A stretch of 64,000 nucleotides of DNA from Pluralibacter sp. UBA7423 (GTDB lineage: Bacteria; Pseudomonadota; Gammaproteobacteria; Enterobacterales; Enterobacteriaceae), in NCBI GenBank assembly GCA_002470465.1, contig DKMD01000018.1:279087-343086 (forward strand), written 5' to 3'. Position 1 is the first letter of the stretch, and each line of letters opens with the position of its first letter. A model generated the notes under the pieces. The model searched no databases. It was not told the DNA's origin and saw only the letters and a list, made by a program, of their open reading frames with translations. Of this stretch, positions 39,700 to 48,277 are shown piece after piece. The translations under genes and the position numbers were made by a program.

Positions 39700-40182
39700 T
39701 CAGCTCCCCCCACGAATCAAACAATCATTGGGATTACGACGAATCACCGGGACATTACCGGTATCGTTCATCGGGTAGGGGAAGGTTCTGAGCCAGGTGG
39801 CGATCCTTTGTTTGTTCACATCGATAATACTCAGCCCCTCCAGGCAGCCCCACAGCTCGCGGGTGTTTTGCGGGGTGATGACGATACAGTCCGGCATCAC
39901 GCGGATTTTGATTGGCATGCCGTCCAGAAATCCGGCTCTCGTCAGCCATTCTCCTGACAGGGGAATATACTGATGGCGGATCCGGGAATGCAGCTCGCAG
40001 CAGGCGGCGCTGGTTTCCGGGGTATTGGCTCTGGGGTGGATCGTTGCGGCGTCGGTGCTTTTTCCGTGCAGGCGACGGGCGTTCTTTTTGTGCGTCACCT
40101 CGGGAAAACGAGCATTCGTTTCTGAATCCTGAAGATCTGTTTGGGCCACGGTTGGATCTGGCATACACTTCTGCTCAGCCAT
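39700..40182 (-). CDS. symE: SymE-family type I toxin
   Basis: 160 residues, longer than the 113 of E. coli SymE. The SymE core is at about 68-107 (HQYIPLSGEWLTRAGFLDGM then IKIRVMPDCIVITPQ), an AbrB-like swapped-hairpin fold. Residues 1-65 and 110-160 are extensions. E. coli SymE is an SOS-induced toxin that affects nucleoid and RNA and is held down by antisense SymR. RBS CAGGAG precedes the ATG. The leader, LexA-like box and SymR-like hairpin upstream support the assignment. Confidence 0.85.
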   Translation of the reverse strand: MAEQKCMPDPTVAQTDLQDSETNARFPEVTHKKNARRLHGKSTDAATIHPRANTPETSAACCELHSRIRHQYIPLSGEWLTRAGFLDGMPIKIRVMPDCIVITPQNTRELWGCLEGLSIIDVNKQRIATWLRTFPYPMNDTGNVPVIRRNPNDCLIRGGS

Positions 40183-40204
40183 AAATAACTCCTGTTCAGT
40201 TGTT

Positions 40205-40275
40205 TGTGGTTAGCGGCGTAGAGGTGTTCCACCACCTTTATGTCGCGTTTCTTAAACCCTTCTTTCTTTATTTCC
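40205..40275 (+). ncRNA. symR: SymR-like antisense RNA
   Basis: The plus strand opposite the symE leader folds into a 14-bp stem (40213-40226 with 40233-40246) and a 6-nt loop. Three of the pairs are G-U on the plus strand and would be C-A mismatches on the other, so the structure belongs to the antisense transcript. The stretch GTGGTTAGCGGCG resembles E. coli SymR. Ends and promoter are not determined. Confidence 0.6.
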
Positions 40276-40330
40276 TGTGAGTTCCTCTTGTCCGAACCTG
40301 ACTTATTGCGCGCGTGGCTATTATACCTTG

Positions 40331-40346
40331 CTGGATATAAATACAG
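40331..40346 (-). promoter_or_regulatory. LexA-like box at the symE promoter
   Basis: CTGTATTTATATCCAG on the minus strand keeps CTG-N10-CAG and differs from CTGTATATATATACAG at two positions. It lies 5 bp upstream of the TATAAT. Confidence 0.75.
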
Positions 40347-40804
40347 GCGGGGGGATTGCGGGCAAAGTTATTAAATGCGAGGGCGCTCCAGAGAAAAATG
40401 CAGGGGGAATGTAACTGTTGCAGGAATGGCTGAACGGTGGCCGTAAATACAATGCTTTGTGACGGGTGGCGCTGACGCTTACCCGACCTACGGGGAGCTA
40501 TTTGTAGGCCCGTGCAAGCGCAGCGCCGCCGGGCGAGCAGGGCGCAGGCAACCTGATGTCCTTCCCCCAGCCTTATGGAGGGGGGGATTAAGTTAAGCGG
40601 GTTGGCAAGGAGTGTTCGTGTCTGGTTTTGGTGGGGATGTTTTGTACGTCCGCTCTGTGCCAAGAGCGAAAGTTGGAAGCATTCGTATGCTATAGGATAT
40701 AGATGGTTATGCCACTGCTTATGTATGCCCTTTACTCTGAGAGTTAATTTACGCAAAATAGCTACCATTAGCTGCTAATTTACTCATTTCAGGGTCGGGT
40801 GAAC

Positions 40805-41602
40805 ATGTCTAACTGGAGAGATTCCAATTTTTTTATAGTAACGTCGTCTTGTGTGGCTGGTTTTTTGGCAGCCGCAACTATTACTTTTACATATGTTATC
40901 CCTCTGTATCAGAAACAAGATGAGAATACAATTAGTGAATTAAACGTAAAAATAAATGAGCAAGATAAACTTCAAAAGAAGGAGATTGATTCACTAAAAA
41001 ATACAATTGATAAGCAACAAAAGAAATTTAGTGCCTTACAATTAAGTAATGAGAGTCTTGCTGCTGAAAATAATGATTATAAGAATCGGCTATTAACACT
41101 TTCAACATTATCCACGTTTCAGCATGGGCAGCCACTACCTATGGGCTTCTCAAGTATTTTGCCAGGGATGAGAATTAGTGATGTCATAAAGAAATATAAT
41201 AAAGGCATACTAGATATTGACCCTCAAAGCAATGTTATTACCGTTAAAGTTAAAACTGGTGGCATTGAAGATATCATATACTCTACAGGATTAGATGACT
41301 TCCCTGAGATTATAACATCTATACTGGTAAGCAAATATAGCATAGAGAATTTATATAATGGTGAAGGTGTAGATGGGAATGAAAATAAACAGTCATTATT
41401 AAATTTGTTACAGGAGGTTTTAGGGCAAACAGAAGAATGTAGTGCTGGCGAGTATTTTTGGAAAATTGGTGATTATCGATATGTGTATTACAATGCTAAA
41501 ATACCATATTTTTATCATATATTTTTTGGCGGCGTATATGCACCAGGCACATCATCAAAATGTTTGAAATTGATTAATTCACTATTTATCAAAGATAAAT
41601 AA
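40805..41602 (+). CDS. Unknown membrane-anchored coiled-coil protein
   Basis: 265 residues from the ATG (an upstream GTG adds two). One N-terminal helix (about 10-30) is followed by a Lys/Gln/Glu-rich coiled coil (35-90) and a C-terminal domain with two cysteines (EECSAGEYF and SSKCLKL). Strongly AT-rich and unlike the backbone. No family recognised. It stands alone between symE and a degraded gene. Confidence 0.7.
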   Translation: MSNWRDSNFFIVTSSCVAGFLAAATITFTYVIPLYQKQDENTISELNVKINEQDKLQKKEIDSLKNTIDKQQKKFSALQLSNESLAAENNDYKNRLLTLSTLSTFQHGQPLPMGFSSILPGMRISDVIKKYNKGILDIDPQSNVITVKVKTGGIEDIIYSTGLDDFPEIITSILVSKYSIENLYNGEGVDGNENKQSLLNLLQEVLGQTEECSAGEYFWKIGDYRYVYYNAKIPYFYHIFFGGVYAPGTSSKCLKLINSLFIKDK

Positions 41603-41604
41603 AT

Positions 41605-41931
41605 TCCCCAGACTATTTCAACGTCCGCTTCTCGCTCATAGCGGACCTTGCCGTCTTAACACTCCTGCTTACGATAACTGCATCGTGGCTCAAACATAAA
41701 TCTAAAGTAAACATCGCATAACCGGCAAACGTAACAGACACAAATGAATATCTATTACCTGAATGTATCGGCCTTCAGCAGCCAGAGAGGGAGATATTTG
41801 CCGATGAAAATGTTCAGCTTTTCAGCCTCTGTTCGCAGAACACATTCGATGTGGACCCTAAAACATCGACAAAACAACCCTCTCTGAAGCTGGCCGACTG
41901 GCCGTACGCCATCAGTTATTTATCCGCGCTG
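41605..41931 (+). pseudogene. Remnant of an unidentified membrane protein
   Basis: One frame reads DYFNVRFSLIADLAVLTLLL (a membrane helix), then a stop at 41719-41721, and continues in the same frame with NEYLLPECIGLQQPEREIF and KLADWPYAISYLSALLALPA before running into the permease gene. There is no start codon and a stop in the middle; it looks like a decayed 3' part of a gene. Confidence 0.45.
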
Positions 41932-43353
41932 TTAGCCCTGCCGGCTTTGCGCACCGATATTAAATTTCTGCGCAATCATACCCATTACCACGATAACCGT
42001 CGCAAGCAGCAGGGTGTACACCACCTCGTTAAAATAGGTTCCTTCCCAGATCATGACGATGAACGCGGCGATGATCAAAACGATCACTGCGTAGGTCAGC
42101 CATGGAAACAGCCAGACCCGGAGCCGGATGTGCTTACCTTCTGCTTCAAGCTTGCGTCGCATGCGCAATTGGGAAAAGGCGATAACCAGGTACACCAGCA
42201 GAGCGATAGTCCCGGTGGCCTGCATCAGCACGTCATAGATATCCATCCACTGCAGGGCAGAAAGAACGACGGCCAGCAGAGCAAAAAAACTGGAGACCAG
42301 CACCCCGACCCACGGCGTGCCAGTGGTCCTGCCGGTAATTTGCATGACCCGGTGGGCATCACCCCGGCGGGCCATGGAGTGGAGCATCCGTGAAGTGGTG
42401 TACAACGCCGAGTTAAAGCAACTACAGACAGAAGTGAGAACGATGAAATTAACAACCAGTCCTGTGTAGGGGATCCCTAATGCGTCGAGGGCAACACGGT
42501 AAGAGCCCCAGGTGGAATCGCCCAGACGTGGATCATTCCACGGAACCAGGGCAACCACGATAAAGATGGATCCGATATAGAACAGGCAGACACGCCAGAT
42601 GACGGACTTGGTGGTTTTGATGATTTCCTTGTCGGGGCTAGCTGACTCAGCTGCTGCAACGGTGACGATTTCTGCACCGAGGAAGGCGAACATCACCCCC
42701 AGCAGGGCAACCACCACCGACTTGCCGCCATTAGGGATAAACCCGCCGGTTGAGGTGAGGTGCGACCATCCAGAGGTATTACCCCACGGCCACAGGTGAA
42801 CAATCGCAAGACATCCTAACGAAATAAAGAGGACGATCGCCACCACCTTGATCAACGCGAACCAGAACTCGAACTCACCGTAGCTACGCACATTCATAAA
42901 ATTCACTACGATGAGTGAAAGTGTAACGATCAGAGCAAAACCCCATCCCGGCACCATCGGGAACCAGTTGTGCAGGATAGTGCCAGCAACATATGCCTCC
43001 CAGCCCATCAGCAGCGCCCAGAAATACCAGTAGAGCCAACCGATAGTAAAACCGGCCCAGCGACCAATCGCTCGATCCGCGTAGGTGGCAAAAGAGCCTG
43101 TATCAGGCTGGGCAACGGCCATTTCACCGAGCATCCTCATCACCAGTACCACCAGGATCCCGCCTCCCAGGTAGGCGAGAATAGCGGCCGGTCCGGCGAG
43201 TGCGATCGTTTTACCGGAACCGACAAACAGGGCGCCACCAATAACACCGGCAATCGACATCATGGTCAGATGGCGGGATTTAAGGCCGCCTTTTAACTCC
43301 CGGTTTGGCGCAGTCTGTTCTTGCCAGGTATTTAATTCGTCTACATTACTCAA
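41932..43353 (-). CDS. Amino-acid permease, GabP-like (APC superfamily)
   Basis: 473 residues with twelve helices. N-terminal GLKSRHLTMMSIAGVIGGALFVGSG is the APC consensus and the body aligns by eye with E. coli GabP (for example PDTGSFATYADRAIGRWAGFTIGWLYWYFWAL and FEFWFALIKVVAI). It probably imports 4-aminobutyrate or a related amino acid by proton symport. Backbone-like GC content. No other GABA genes adjoin, so the substrate is an inference from family. Confidence 0.85.
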   Translation of the reverse strand: MSNVDELNTWQEQTAPNRELKGGLKSRHLTMMSIAGVIGGALFVGSGKTIALAGPAAILAYLGGGILVVLVMRMLGEMAVAQPDTGSFATYADRAIGRWAGFTIGWLYWYFWALLMGWEAYVAGTILHNWFPMVPGWGFALIVTLSLIVVNFMNVRSYGEFEFWFALIKVVAIVLFISLGCLAIVHLWPWGNTSGWSHLTSTGGFIPNGGKSVVVALLGVMFAFLGAEIVTVAAAESASPDKEIIKTTKSVIWRVCLFYIGSIFIVVALVPWNDPRLGDSTWGSYRVALDALGIPYTGLVVNFIVLTSVCSCFNSALYTTSRMLHSMARRGDAHRVMQITGRTTGTPWVGVLVSSFFALLAVVLSALQWMDIYDVLMQATGTIALLVYLVIAFSQLRMRRKLEAEGKHIRLRVWLFPWLTYAVIVLIIAAFIVMIWEGTYFNEVVYTLLLATVIVVMGMIAQKFNIGAQSRQG

Positions 43354-43736
43354 AATGACAGGTTCCTTTGTGGGAAATCAGTACCGAGAATGAGAGGGAT
43401 ATCAGGTAGCTACGCCGAACCGTGCCTCATCAGTTATGCCGCGGATTGTTGTTAACATTTTTACAACAAGGCCTAGTTTTACTTCCCAGGAAACCCTGCA
43501 ATCGAGTACCAATTTTGAATAAATGAAGGATCCAATTATGTTTTTTGGTGTTTGATCGCGTTCAGTGACTGACAGAAAGGTTTGTTTGATGAATCTTTGG
43601 AAATAGCCTGCTATTTCTGATGATGGCGGGGGCATATTCAGGTCAAGGTGACTTGATTTTATACATCAGGCGCTGAGCCATTTATCCCTGGCGTTGCGCC
43701 ATTTACTTCATCAGCGATGAGCTCCCTGAAACGGTA
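43354..43736. other. Gap upstream of the permease
   Basis: 383 bp holding the permease promoter and the 3' side of the AraC gene. No ORF, hairpin or operator that I can defend. Confidence 0.4.
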
Positions 43737-44687
43737 TTACTCACTTTTGCGAGCTTCACGGATGCTGCGAGCCGGTGGTTGACCGAACATACGCGAATAT
43801 TCACGCGTGAATTGCGTCACGCTTTCGTAGCCTACGCCATGGGCAGCGGTGCTGATTGCAGCACCTTCCGCAAGCATACGTCTGCGGGCTTCTACCAGAC
43901 GCAGCTGTTTTTGAAATTGCAGCGGTGTGAGCGTCGTGACGCTGCGAAAATGCGTGTGAAACACCGAAATGCTCATGCCCGCTGCATCGGCCAGCGTTTT
44001 GACTCGCAGCGGCCGGGCATATTGAGTCCGGATGATCCCGACAGCCCGGGCTATCCGGCGGGCATGGCTGTCCGTATTTCCCAGCGCGCGCACAGATTTG
44101 CCATATTGCCCCGACAGCAGCCAGTAATGCAGTTCGCGCACCAGCTGGCTGCCCAGCATCTTCAGCGCGTGCGGTCTGTCGAGCAATTTCAGCAGGCGCA
44201 ACGCGGCTTCTGCAACATCTTCTTCGATCCGGCCAACCTTGACGGGCAAATCCGTAACGGTCTCCCGTTTTTCCATATCACCAACCAGTTCGCTAATCAC
44301 AGCGGCGTCAAGCTCCACAACCAGTGAATAATATGGCGTGGTGGCGCTGGCGGTAATAACCTGGCTCACTGTCGGCACATCCATAGTAATCAGCAAAGAC
44401 TCCCCGATGCCAAAATCAAACGTGTGACTGCCCATCGTCACTCGTTTGCGTCCTTGCAGCACAAGTGCGATCAGCGGCTTAGTGACAGCAAACTGCAACA
44501 AGGAAGGCGCGGTCTCGCTTAAGATGAATACCCCCGGAATGGGGGTCGTTGCCACACCTTCTTTGTTGAGGTGCGCGCGGGCATAGTTCCGCGCCACCGC
44601 CAGGAGCGCCGCAGTCGTCTTCGCACCTTCCGACTCATCAGCGTCTGAGGGGCATCCTTCTTCAGATAATCGGGGTATTGCCGTCAT
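43737..44687 (-). CDS. AraC-family transcriptional regulator, YqhC-like
   Basis: 316 residues. The N-terminal AraC_N (cupin-like) domain includes HLNKEGVATTPIPGVFILSE, and the C-terminal double HTH is RPLRVKTLADAAGMSISVFHTHF ... ISTAAHGVGYESVTQFTREYSRMFG. YqhC-type members activate an adjacent aldehyde or quinone reductase. Divergent from the SDR gene 161 bp away, its likely target. Confidence 0.88.
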   Translation of the reverse strand: MTAIPRLSEEGCPSDADESEGAKTTAALLAVARNYARAHLNKEGVATTPIPGVFILSETAPSLLQFAVTKPLIALVLQGRKRVTMGSHTFDFGIGESLLITMDVPTVSQVITASATTPYYSLVVELDAAVISELVGDMEKRETVTDLPVKVGRIEEDVAEAALRLLKLLDRPHALKMLGSQLVRELHYWLLSGQYGKSVRALGNTDSHARRIARAVGIIRTQYARPLRVKTLADAAGMSISVFHTHFRSVTTLTPLQFQKQLRLVEARRRMLAEGAAISTAAHGVGYESVTQFTREYSRMFGQPPARSIREARKSE

Positions 44688-44848
44688 ATTTTTAGGCTAA
44701 AAAATGTCATTTGAGTATGCACCAATCATAGTGCAGTTCTGGCTGATGAGACATTTCAAAATTATCAGGCAAGTTTTCGGTATTTTCGGGCAACCTGAAA
44801 TGCGTTGTGATGGGTAGTATTTTATCTCCACTTATCAGGAGACATTTC

Positions 44849-45604
44849 ATGACAACACTTTCTCTTGTGACCGGTGCCAGCCGCGGCCTTGGTCGAAATA
44901 CTGCCCTGAGCATTGCCCGCCATGGCGGCGATGTAATCATCACCTATCGTAATGGTAAGGAAGCTGCGGAGGCTGCGGTAGCAGACATCCAGGCCCTTGG
45001 CCGTAAAGCCATTGCACTGCAACTGGACGTGAGCAACGTCTCCTCTTTTCCCGGTTTCGTGGCTGCCGTACGCGCTGCATTGCAGGACAACTGGGGGCGC
45101 GATACCTTCGACCATCTGATCAATAACGCCGGGCATGGTGAAATGGCCGACTTCGCAAACACCACAGAAGCGCAGTTTGACCTGCTCTTTGACGTCCACG
45201 TTAAGGGGGTATTTTTCCTGACTCAGTCGCTTTTGCCGATCCTGGCCGATGGCGGACGGATCGTTAATTTTTCATCGGGTTTGACCCGGGTATCGTTCCC
45301 CGGTTTTTCGGCCTACTCGGCTGCCAAAGGCGCGGTTGAAGTGCTCAGCGTTTATATGGCTAAAGAATTGGGCAGCCGCGGTATTACCGTCAACACCGTT
45401 GCGCCTGGCGCAATCGAAACGGACTTCCTGGGAGGCGCGGTACGCGACATTCCCGATTACAATAAAGCCTTTGCAGGTATGACTGCGCTTGGTCGCGTGG
45501 GAGTACCGGATGACATCGGTCCGATGATTGCCAGCCTGTTGGGGGAGGCAAACCGATGGGTTAACGGTCAGCGCATCGAAGTTTCGGGTGGGCAGTCGAT
45601 TTAA
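44849..45604 (+). CDS. SDR-family NAD(P)-dependent oxidoreductase
   Basis: 251 residues from the ATG preceded by CAGGAGA. Cofactor motif TGASRGLGRN (about 7-16), NNAGHGE, the catalytic serine in VNFSSG and the YSAAK pair are complete. C-terminal RWVNGQRIEVSGGQSI is typical of classical SDRs. Substrate unknown. Divergence from the AraC regulator suggests induction by an electrophilic compound. Confidence 0.88.
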   Translation: MTTLSLVTGASRGLGRNTALSIARHGGDVIITYRNGKEAAEAAVADIQALGRKAIALQLDVSNVSSFPGFVAAVRAALQDNWGRDTFDHLINNAGHGEMADFANTTEAQFDLLFDVHVKGVFFLTQSLLPILADGGRIVNFSSGLTRVSFPGFSAYSAAKGAVEVLSVYMAKELGSRGITVNTVAPGAIETDFLGGAVRDIPDYNKAFAGMTALGRVGVPDDIGPMIASLLGEANRWVNGQRIEVSGGQSI

Positions 45605-45723
45605 CCGCTCCGGGACAGCTCCCGCTTCGGCTGGACGCTGTCTTTTCCTGGTATCTGTCATAAGAGGTTTTACCCCACATTCCAAAACCTCCTGGCCCTG
45701 AAGCCGGGATAATCAGAGCCTTT

Positions 45724-45753
45724 GGGATGTTTTTAGGTACATAAAAACATCCC
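45724..45753. terminator. Hairpin downstream of SDR / Tlde1 cassette
   Basis: GGGATGTTTTT / AAAAACATCCC, perfect 11-bp stem with an 8-nt loop, between convergent genes. It can act on either strand. Confidence 0.7.
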
Positions 45754-45787
45754 CGCACAGAGGACATTCTATGAGGGGATTTTATAT

Positions 45788-46024
45788 TTATCGTTTCTTT
45801 ATCATCGCCGCTAAATAGACCACTATTGAAACTATTAGTAGCGATGCTGTGCACAGGAAGAGAAAATAATACTTATCCCACGTATCACCGGGAATGACAC
45901 TCGTATATCTTCTAATAAACCAATATAATTTAACCTCTGGCATTAAGACAAAAAGCGAAACAAAAACTGCCATATATAAAAAAGCTTCTCCAATCCATAA
46001 TAGTACATATTGTATTGGTTTCAT
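45788..46024 (-). CDS. Small membrane protein, probable Tlde1 immunity
   Basis: 78 residues with two helices (about 5-30 and 51-74) and a periplasmic or cytoplasmic loop between (RRYTSVIPGDTWDKYY). Its ATG shares a base with the effector stop (TGATG), the usual effector-immunity coupling. The role is inferred from position; the sequence has no family I know. Confidence 0.65.
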   Translation of the reverse strand: MKPIQYVLLWIGEAFLYMAVFVSLFVLMPEVKLYWFIRRYTSVIPGDTWDKYYFLFLCTASLLIVSIVVYLAAMIKKR

Positions 46025-46524
46025 CAGTACACCTGTATTGTTCCAAAGGCAGTTAACGAGGCTGTTACTTGTTGTGTAGGTGTGTTGAGTAACGCATCAC
46101 GTAACAACATAAAATCTGACAGACGAGGCAATGTAATACATCCTTCACTAACCCCCTTATAACCTGCTGGATGTAGTCGAAAGTACCCTCTCTCAACATC
46201 TCCGATAAACGTTAGATCATCTATCTGCGAATCCTGTCTGTACAGGGTAAACCATAGGGAACGATCGGAACCAGAAATAAATGATGCTACAGAATCTCTG
46301 ATGCCGGTTATAATGCCGCCAGTACCACGCGTGACAATATAATAAAGATCTGGCGGTAATGGACCGATATCAGGTATAGCAATAGCAATAGCAATAGCAT
46401 TAGCATTAGCATTAGCATTATTACGTGATATGCCTGTGCCAGAATAGGCAGGGAAAAAGCCTATCCGCGGGCAGCTGAGATTACTTAGTGCGCCACCGTT
46501 CAAGTGGAAGGTGCATCGAATCAT
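46024..46524 (-). CDS. Tlde1-like T6SS effector (L,D-transpeptidase fold, DUF2778)
   Basis: 166 residues. The catalytic signature is R-L-H-P-A-G at 116-121 and G-V-S-E-G-C-I-T-L at 124-132, giving His118, Ser126 and Cys129, as in Tlde1 effectors that cut or exchange peptidoglycan stems in target periplasms. Residues 35-50 are an Asn-Ala/Ile-Ala linker from a hexanucleotide repeat. ATGA overlap with the end of the extended hcp frame ties it to Hcp. No signal peptide, as expected for T6SS cargo. Confidence 0.85.
   Translation of the reverse strand: MIRCTFHLNGGALSNLSCPRIGFFPAYSGTGISRNNANANANAIAIAIAIPDIGPLPPDLYYIVTRGTGGIITGIRDSVASFISGSDRSLWFTLYRQDSQIDDLTFIGDVERGYFRLHPAGYKGVSEGCITLPRLSDFMLLRDALLNTPTQQVTASLTAFGTIQVY
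46378..46419 (-). repeat. Hexanucleotide microsatellite in the Tlde1 gene
   Basis: Seven 6-bp units on the plus strand: AGCAAT three times then AGCATT four times. In frame, coding alternating Ala with Ile or Asn. Copy number changes would alter linker length without shifting the frame. Confidence 0.9.
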
Positions 46525-47003
46525 CTTTCATTCCAGCTATCCGCGAAGATAATGTTACCGTCACAATGTTTCCATGTGATTTTCTCATAACGCAAAGATA
46601 CGGCCTCCAGGTGATTATGCTTTTCAGTTGCCGGGTTTTTGCAATCATGCATCATGGGACAAATAGAGATTACTTTTACATTTTCCAGTAACATATTAAA
46701 GTACTCTTATTCTTGCCCTGAGTAATTAATCTTGTACCATTTGATTTCAACGCTTTTTAGCGTTTGTCCTTTTGCTACCGCTTTGTAGATGTAGGGGCTG
46801 GATGAATCAAATTCTTTTTGAAAAGTTAACGGTGCGTGTAAACGTGTCCCGGTGATCTTACCCGTTCCATTATCTGTAGGTAAATGCAGACCATGGCTAA
46901 AGCCAAGAACTTCAATACTCCCTTCCCGGTCGTGTACATCAACCGCTCCCTTAATATCAGCGCCGCCATCATCCTTTATCCATAAGTAAGCCGGAATTGC
47001 CAT
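46521..47003 (-). pseudogene. hcp: hcp (T6SS tube protein) with in-frame stop at codon 99
   Basis: The first 98 codons encode a normal Hcp N terminus (MAIPAYLWIKDDGGADIKGA ... KWYKINYSGQE). A TAA at codon 99 (46707-46709) interrupts it. The same frame then continues with EYFNMLLENVKVISICPMMH and ends ITWKHCDGNIIFADSWNER at 46521, giving 160 residues in all, the standard Hcp length. The extended end overlaps the Tlde1 ATG. Downstream of the stop the match is weaker and has extra cysteines, as expected under relaxed selection. Either a pseudogene or a read-through case. Confidence 0.85.
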
Positions 47004-47189
47004 TCTTCTTTATCATTTTACGGTTGATAAAATGATAACCTCACACAAATAAAGAAGGTGTTCAATACAGGAAATTCTGAGAATGGCGCGTGTTCATTAA
47101 TAACAAAAAATCGCATGGCAGTAGTTTTAAGGATTATATTAACTGGTTTGTTTTACATGTTTTAGTTATTTGATAGCGGGTGTATATGT

Positions 47190-47592
47190 CTACTTAGCCA
47201 TAAAAACTCCTGTTAAATTCTTTGTGGTTAGTGGTGTAGCGATGTCCTACCTTCTTTTTACTGCGCTTCACAAATGCCTTTCTTTTTATTTGTTAGTATA
47301 AGTCTTATTTATTGTGTATGTGTTTATTATATTTTCTGGTTATAAATGCAGGCGATGTAATTGCTGGCAAAAATATTCAATGTGAGGGCTTTTCAGAGAA
47401 AAGTGCAGGGGAGTGTAATGATTGCAGGAATAGCTTAACGATGCCCGCAAATGAAATGCTCTGCCGGGTGGCGCTGCGCTTACCCGGCCTACGGGGCGCT
47501 ATTTGTAGGCCCGGCAAGCATAAGCGCCGCCGGGCAATCAGGTCACAGTTTCGGTGTACCTGATGCTCTCCCCGGCCCTGTGGGAGAGGTTA
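47190..47592 (-). repeat. symE leader/promoter block, copy B, with symE remnant
   Basis: Aligns with copy A from the RBS-ATG through the promoter to the upstream REP unit, but more diverged. It keeps AGGAG and ATG-GCT, then stops at codon 4 (ATG GCT AAG TAG, 47201-47190). TATAAT is at 47326-47331 (minus strand). The next gene downstream on this strand is hcp, 187 bp beyond. Confidence 0.8.
47336..47351 (-). promoter_or_regulatory. LexA-like box, copy B
   Basis: CTGCATTTATAACCAG on the minus strand: CTG-N10-CAG retained, four mismatches to the ideal box. Same place relative to TATAAT as in copy A. Confidence 0.55.
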
Positions 47593-47907
47593 AGCAATAC
47601 GGTATTTACGCTTAACCGGTACTTTCATCAAGGTGAGTAAGTCGCCTGGCCATCCACACACGGGCTTGAAATTCGAGGTTGATGCCAAACTTAGTTTGCT
47701 TTGGCGTGATGAGAAATGGCGCTTTAATTATGAGCATTTTTAGATTACGAGACATAGCGTCCGATTCCGATCGCTATTGGTACAATGAAGTGGAGGACTT
47801 TTAACCGAAACCGGAAGCCTGTATCGGGGGAGGCTAATACTCGGCGGTAAAGTAAAACACCACTATCGCAGAAGATGGTGTTTTTGGAGGAATTTAACCG
47901 GTTTGTC
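47593..47907. other. Gap with fragments and a terminator-like hairpin
   Basis: 315 bp. Two short plus-strand peptides (GLKFEVDAKLSLLWRDEKWR and MSIFRLRDIASDSDRYWYNE) look like pieces of a broken gene, but I cannot name it. AACACCA / TGGTGTT with flanking A and T runs near 47856-47885 is a likely bidirectional terminator. Confidence 0.4.
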
Positions 47908-48249
47908 TTAAGTCTGAATCAGGCGTTTAAACAAAAGCTGTTGTATGTCCTGCTTTTGAGCCAGGATAGCATGCGCAGTCACGCAGTTGCCTTCAACTGA
48001 ATAAAGTACACGATATCCATCTGCGCTGTTGAACTCACGGTACCTGGCACATCCAATCTTTACCAGTTCGGGACAAATCTGGCATCCACTGGGAAACTGA
48101 CCCACGGTGCTTTCGAACTGCTCAAGGATACCGGTAATGACCGGTCGAGGCTCAACGTCAGCACGGCGAAGAAAACTCACTATATGCTCGATGCAATGCT
48201 TTGCTGTGAGCGTGTACTCAAAAACTGGCGGACTTTGATCCTGATTCAT
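47908..48249 (-). CDS. RelE/ParE-family toxin
   Basis: 113 residues. The C-terminal half has the RelE/ParE strands CARYREFNSADGYRVLYSVEG and a final helix with QLLFKRL. Such toxins cleave ribosome-bound mRNA or poison gyrase; which one is not clear here. It lies 28 bp after the antitoxin gene, the usual antitoxin-first order. Confidence 0.82.
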   Translation of the reverse strand: MNQDQSPPVFEYTLTAKHCIEHIVSFLRRADVEPRPVITGILEQFESTVGQFPSGCQICPELVKIGCARYREFNSADGYRVLYSVEGNCVTAHAILAQKQDIQQLLFKRLIQT

Positions 48250-48277
48250 TTACAAACCTTAATATCAGGCTGCGCCC

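Larger units (their letters stand above)
40187..40600 (-). repeat. symE leader/promoter block, copy A
   Basis: Contains the symE 5' leader, the -10 hexamer TATAAT (minus strand, 40320-40325), the LexA-like box and an upstream REP unit. Closely similar blocks lie at 47190-47592 (copy B) and 48602-48840 (copy C). Confidence 0.85.

Noticed and set aside
45561..45854. Minus-strand ORF with KALIIPASGPGGFGMWGK
   Set aside because: It overlaps the SDR end, the hairpin and the immunity gene in another frame. The glycine-rich piece may be a remnant, but I cannot support a gene.
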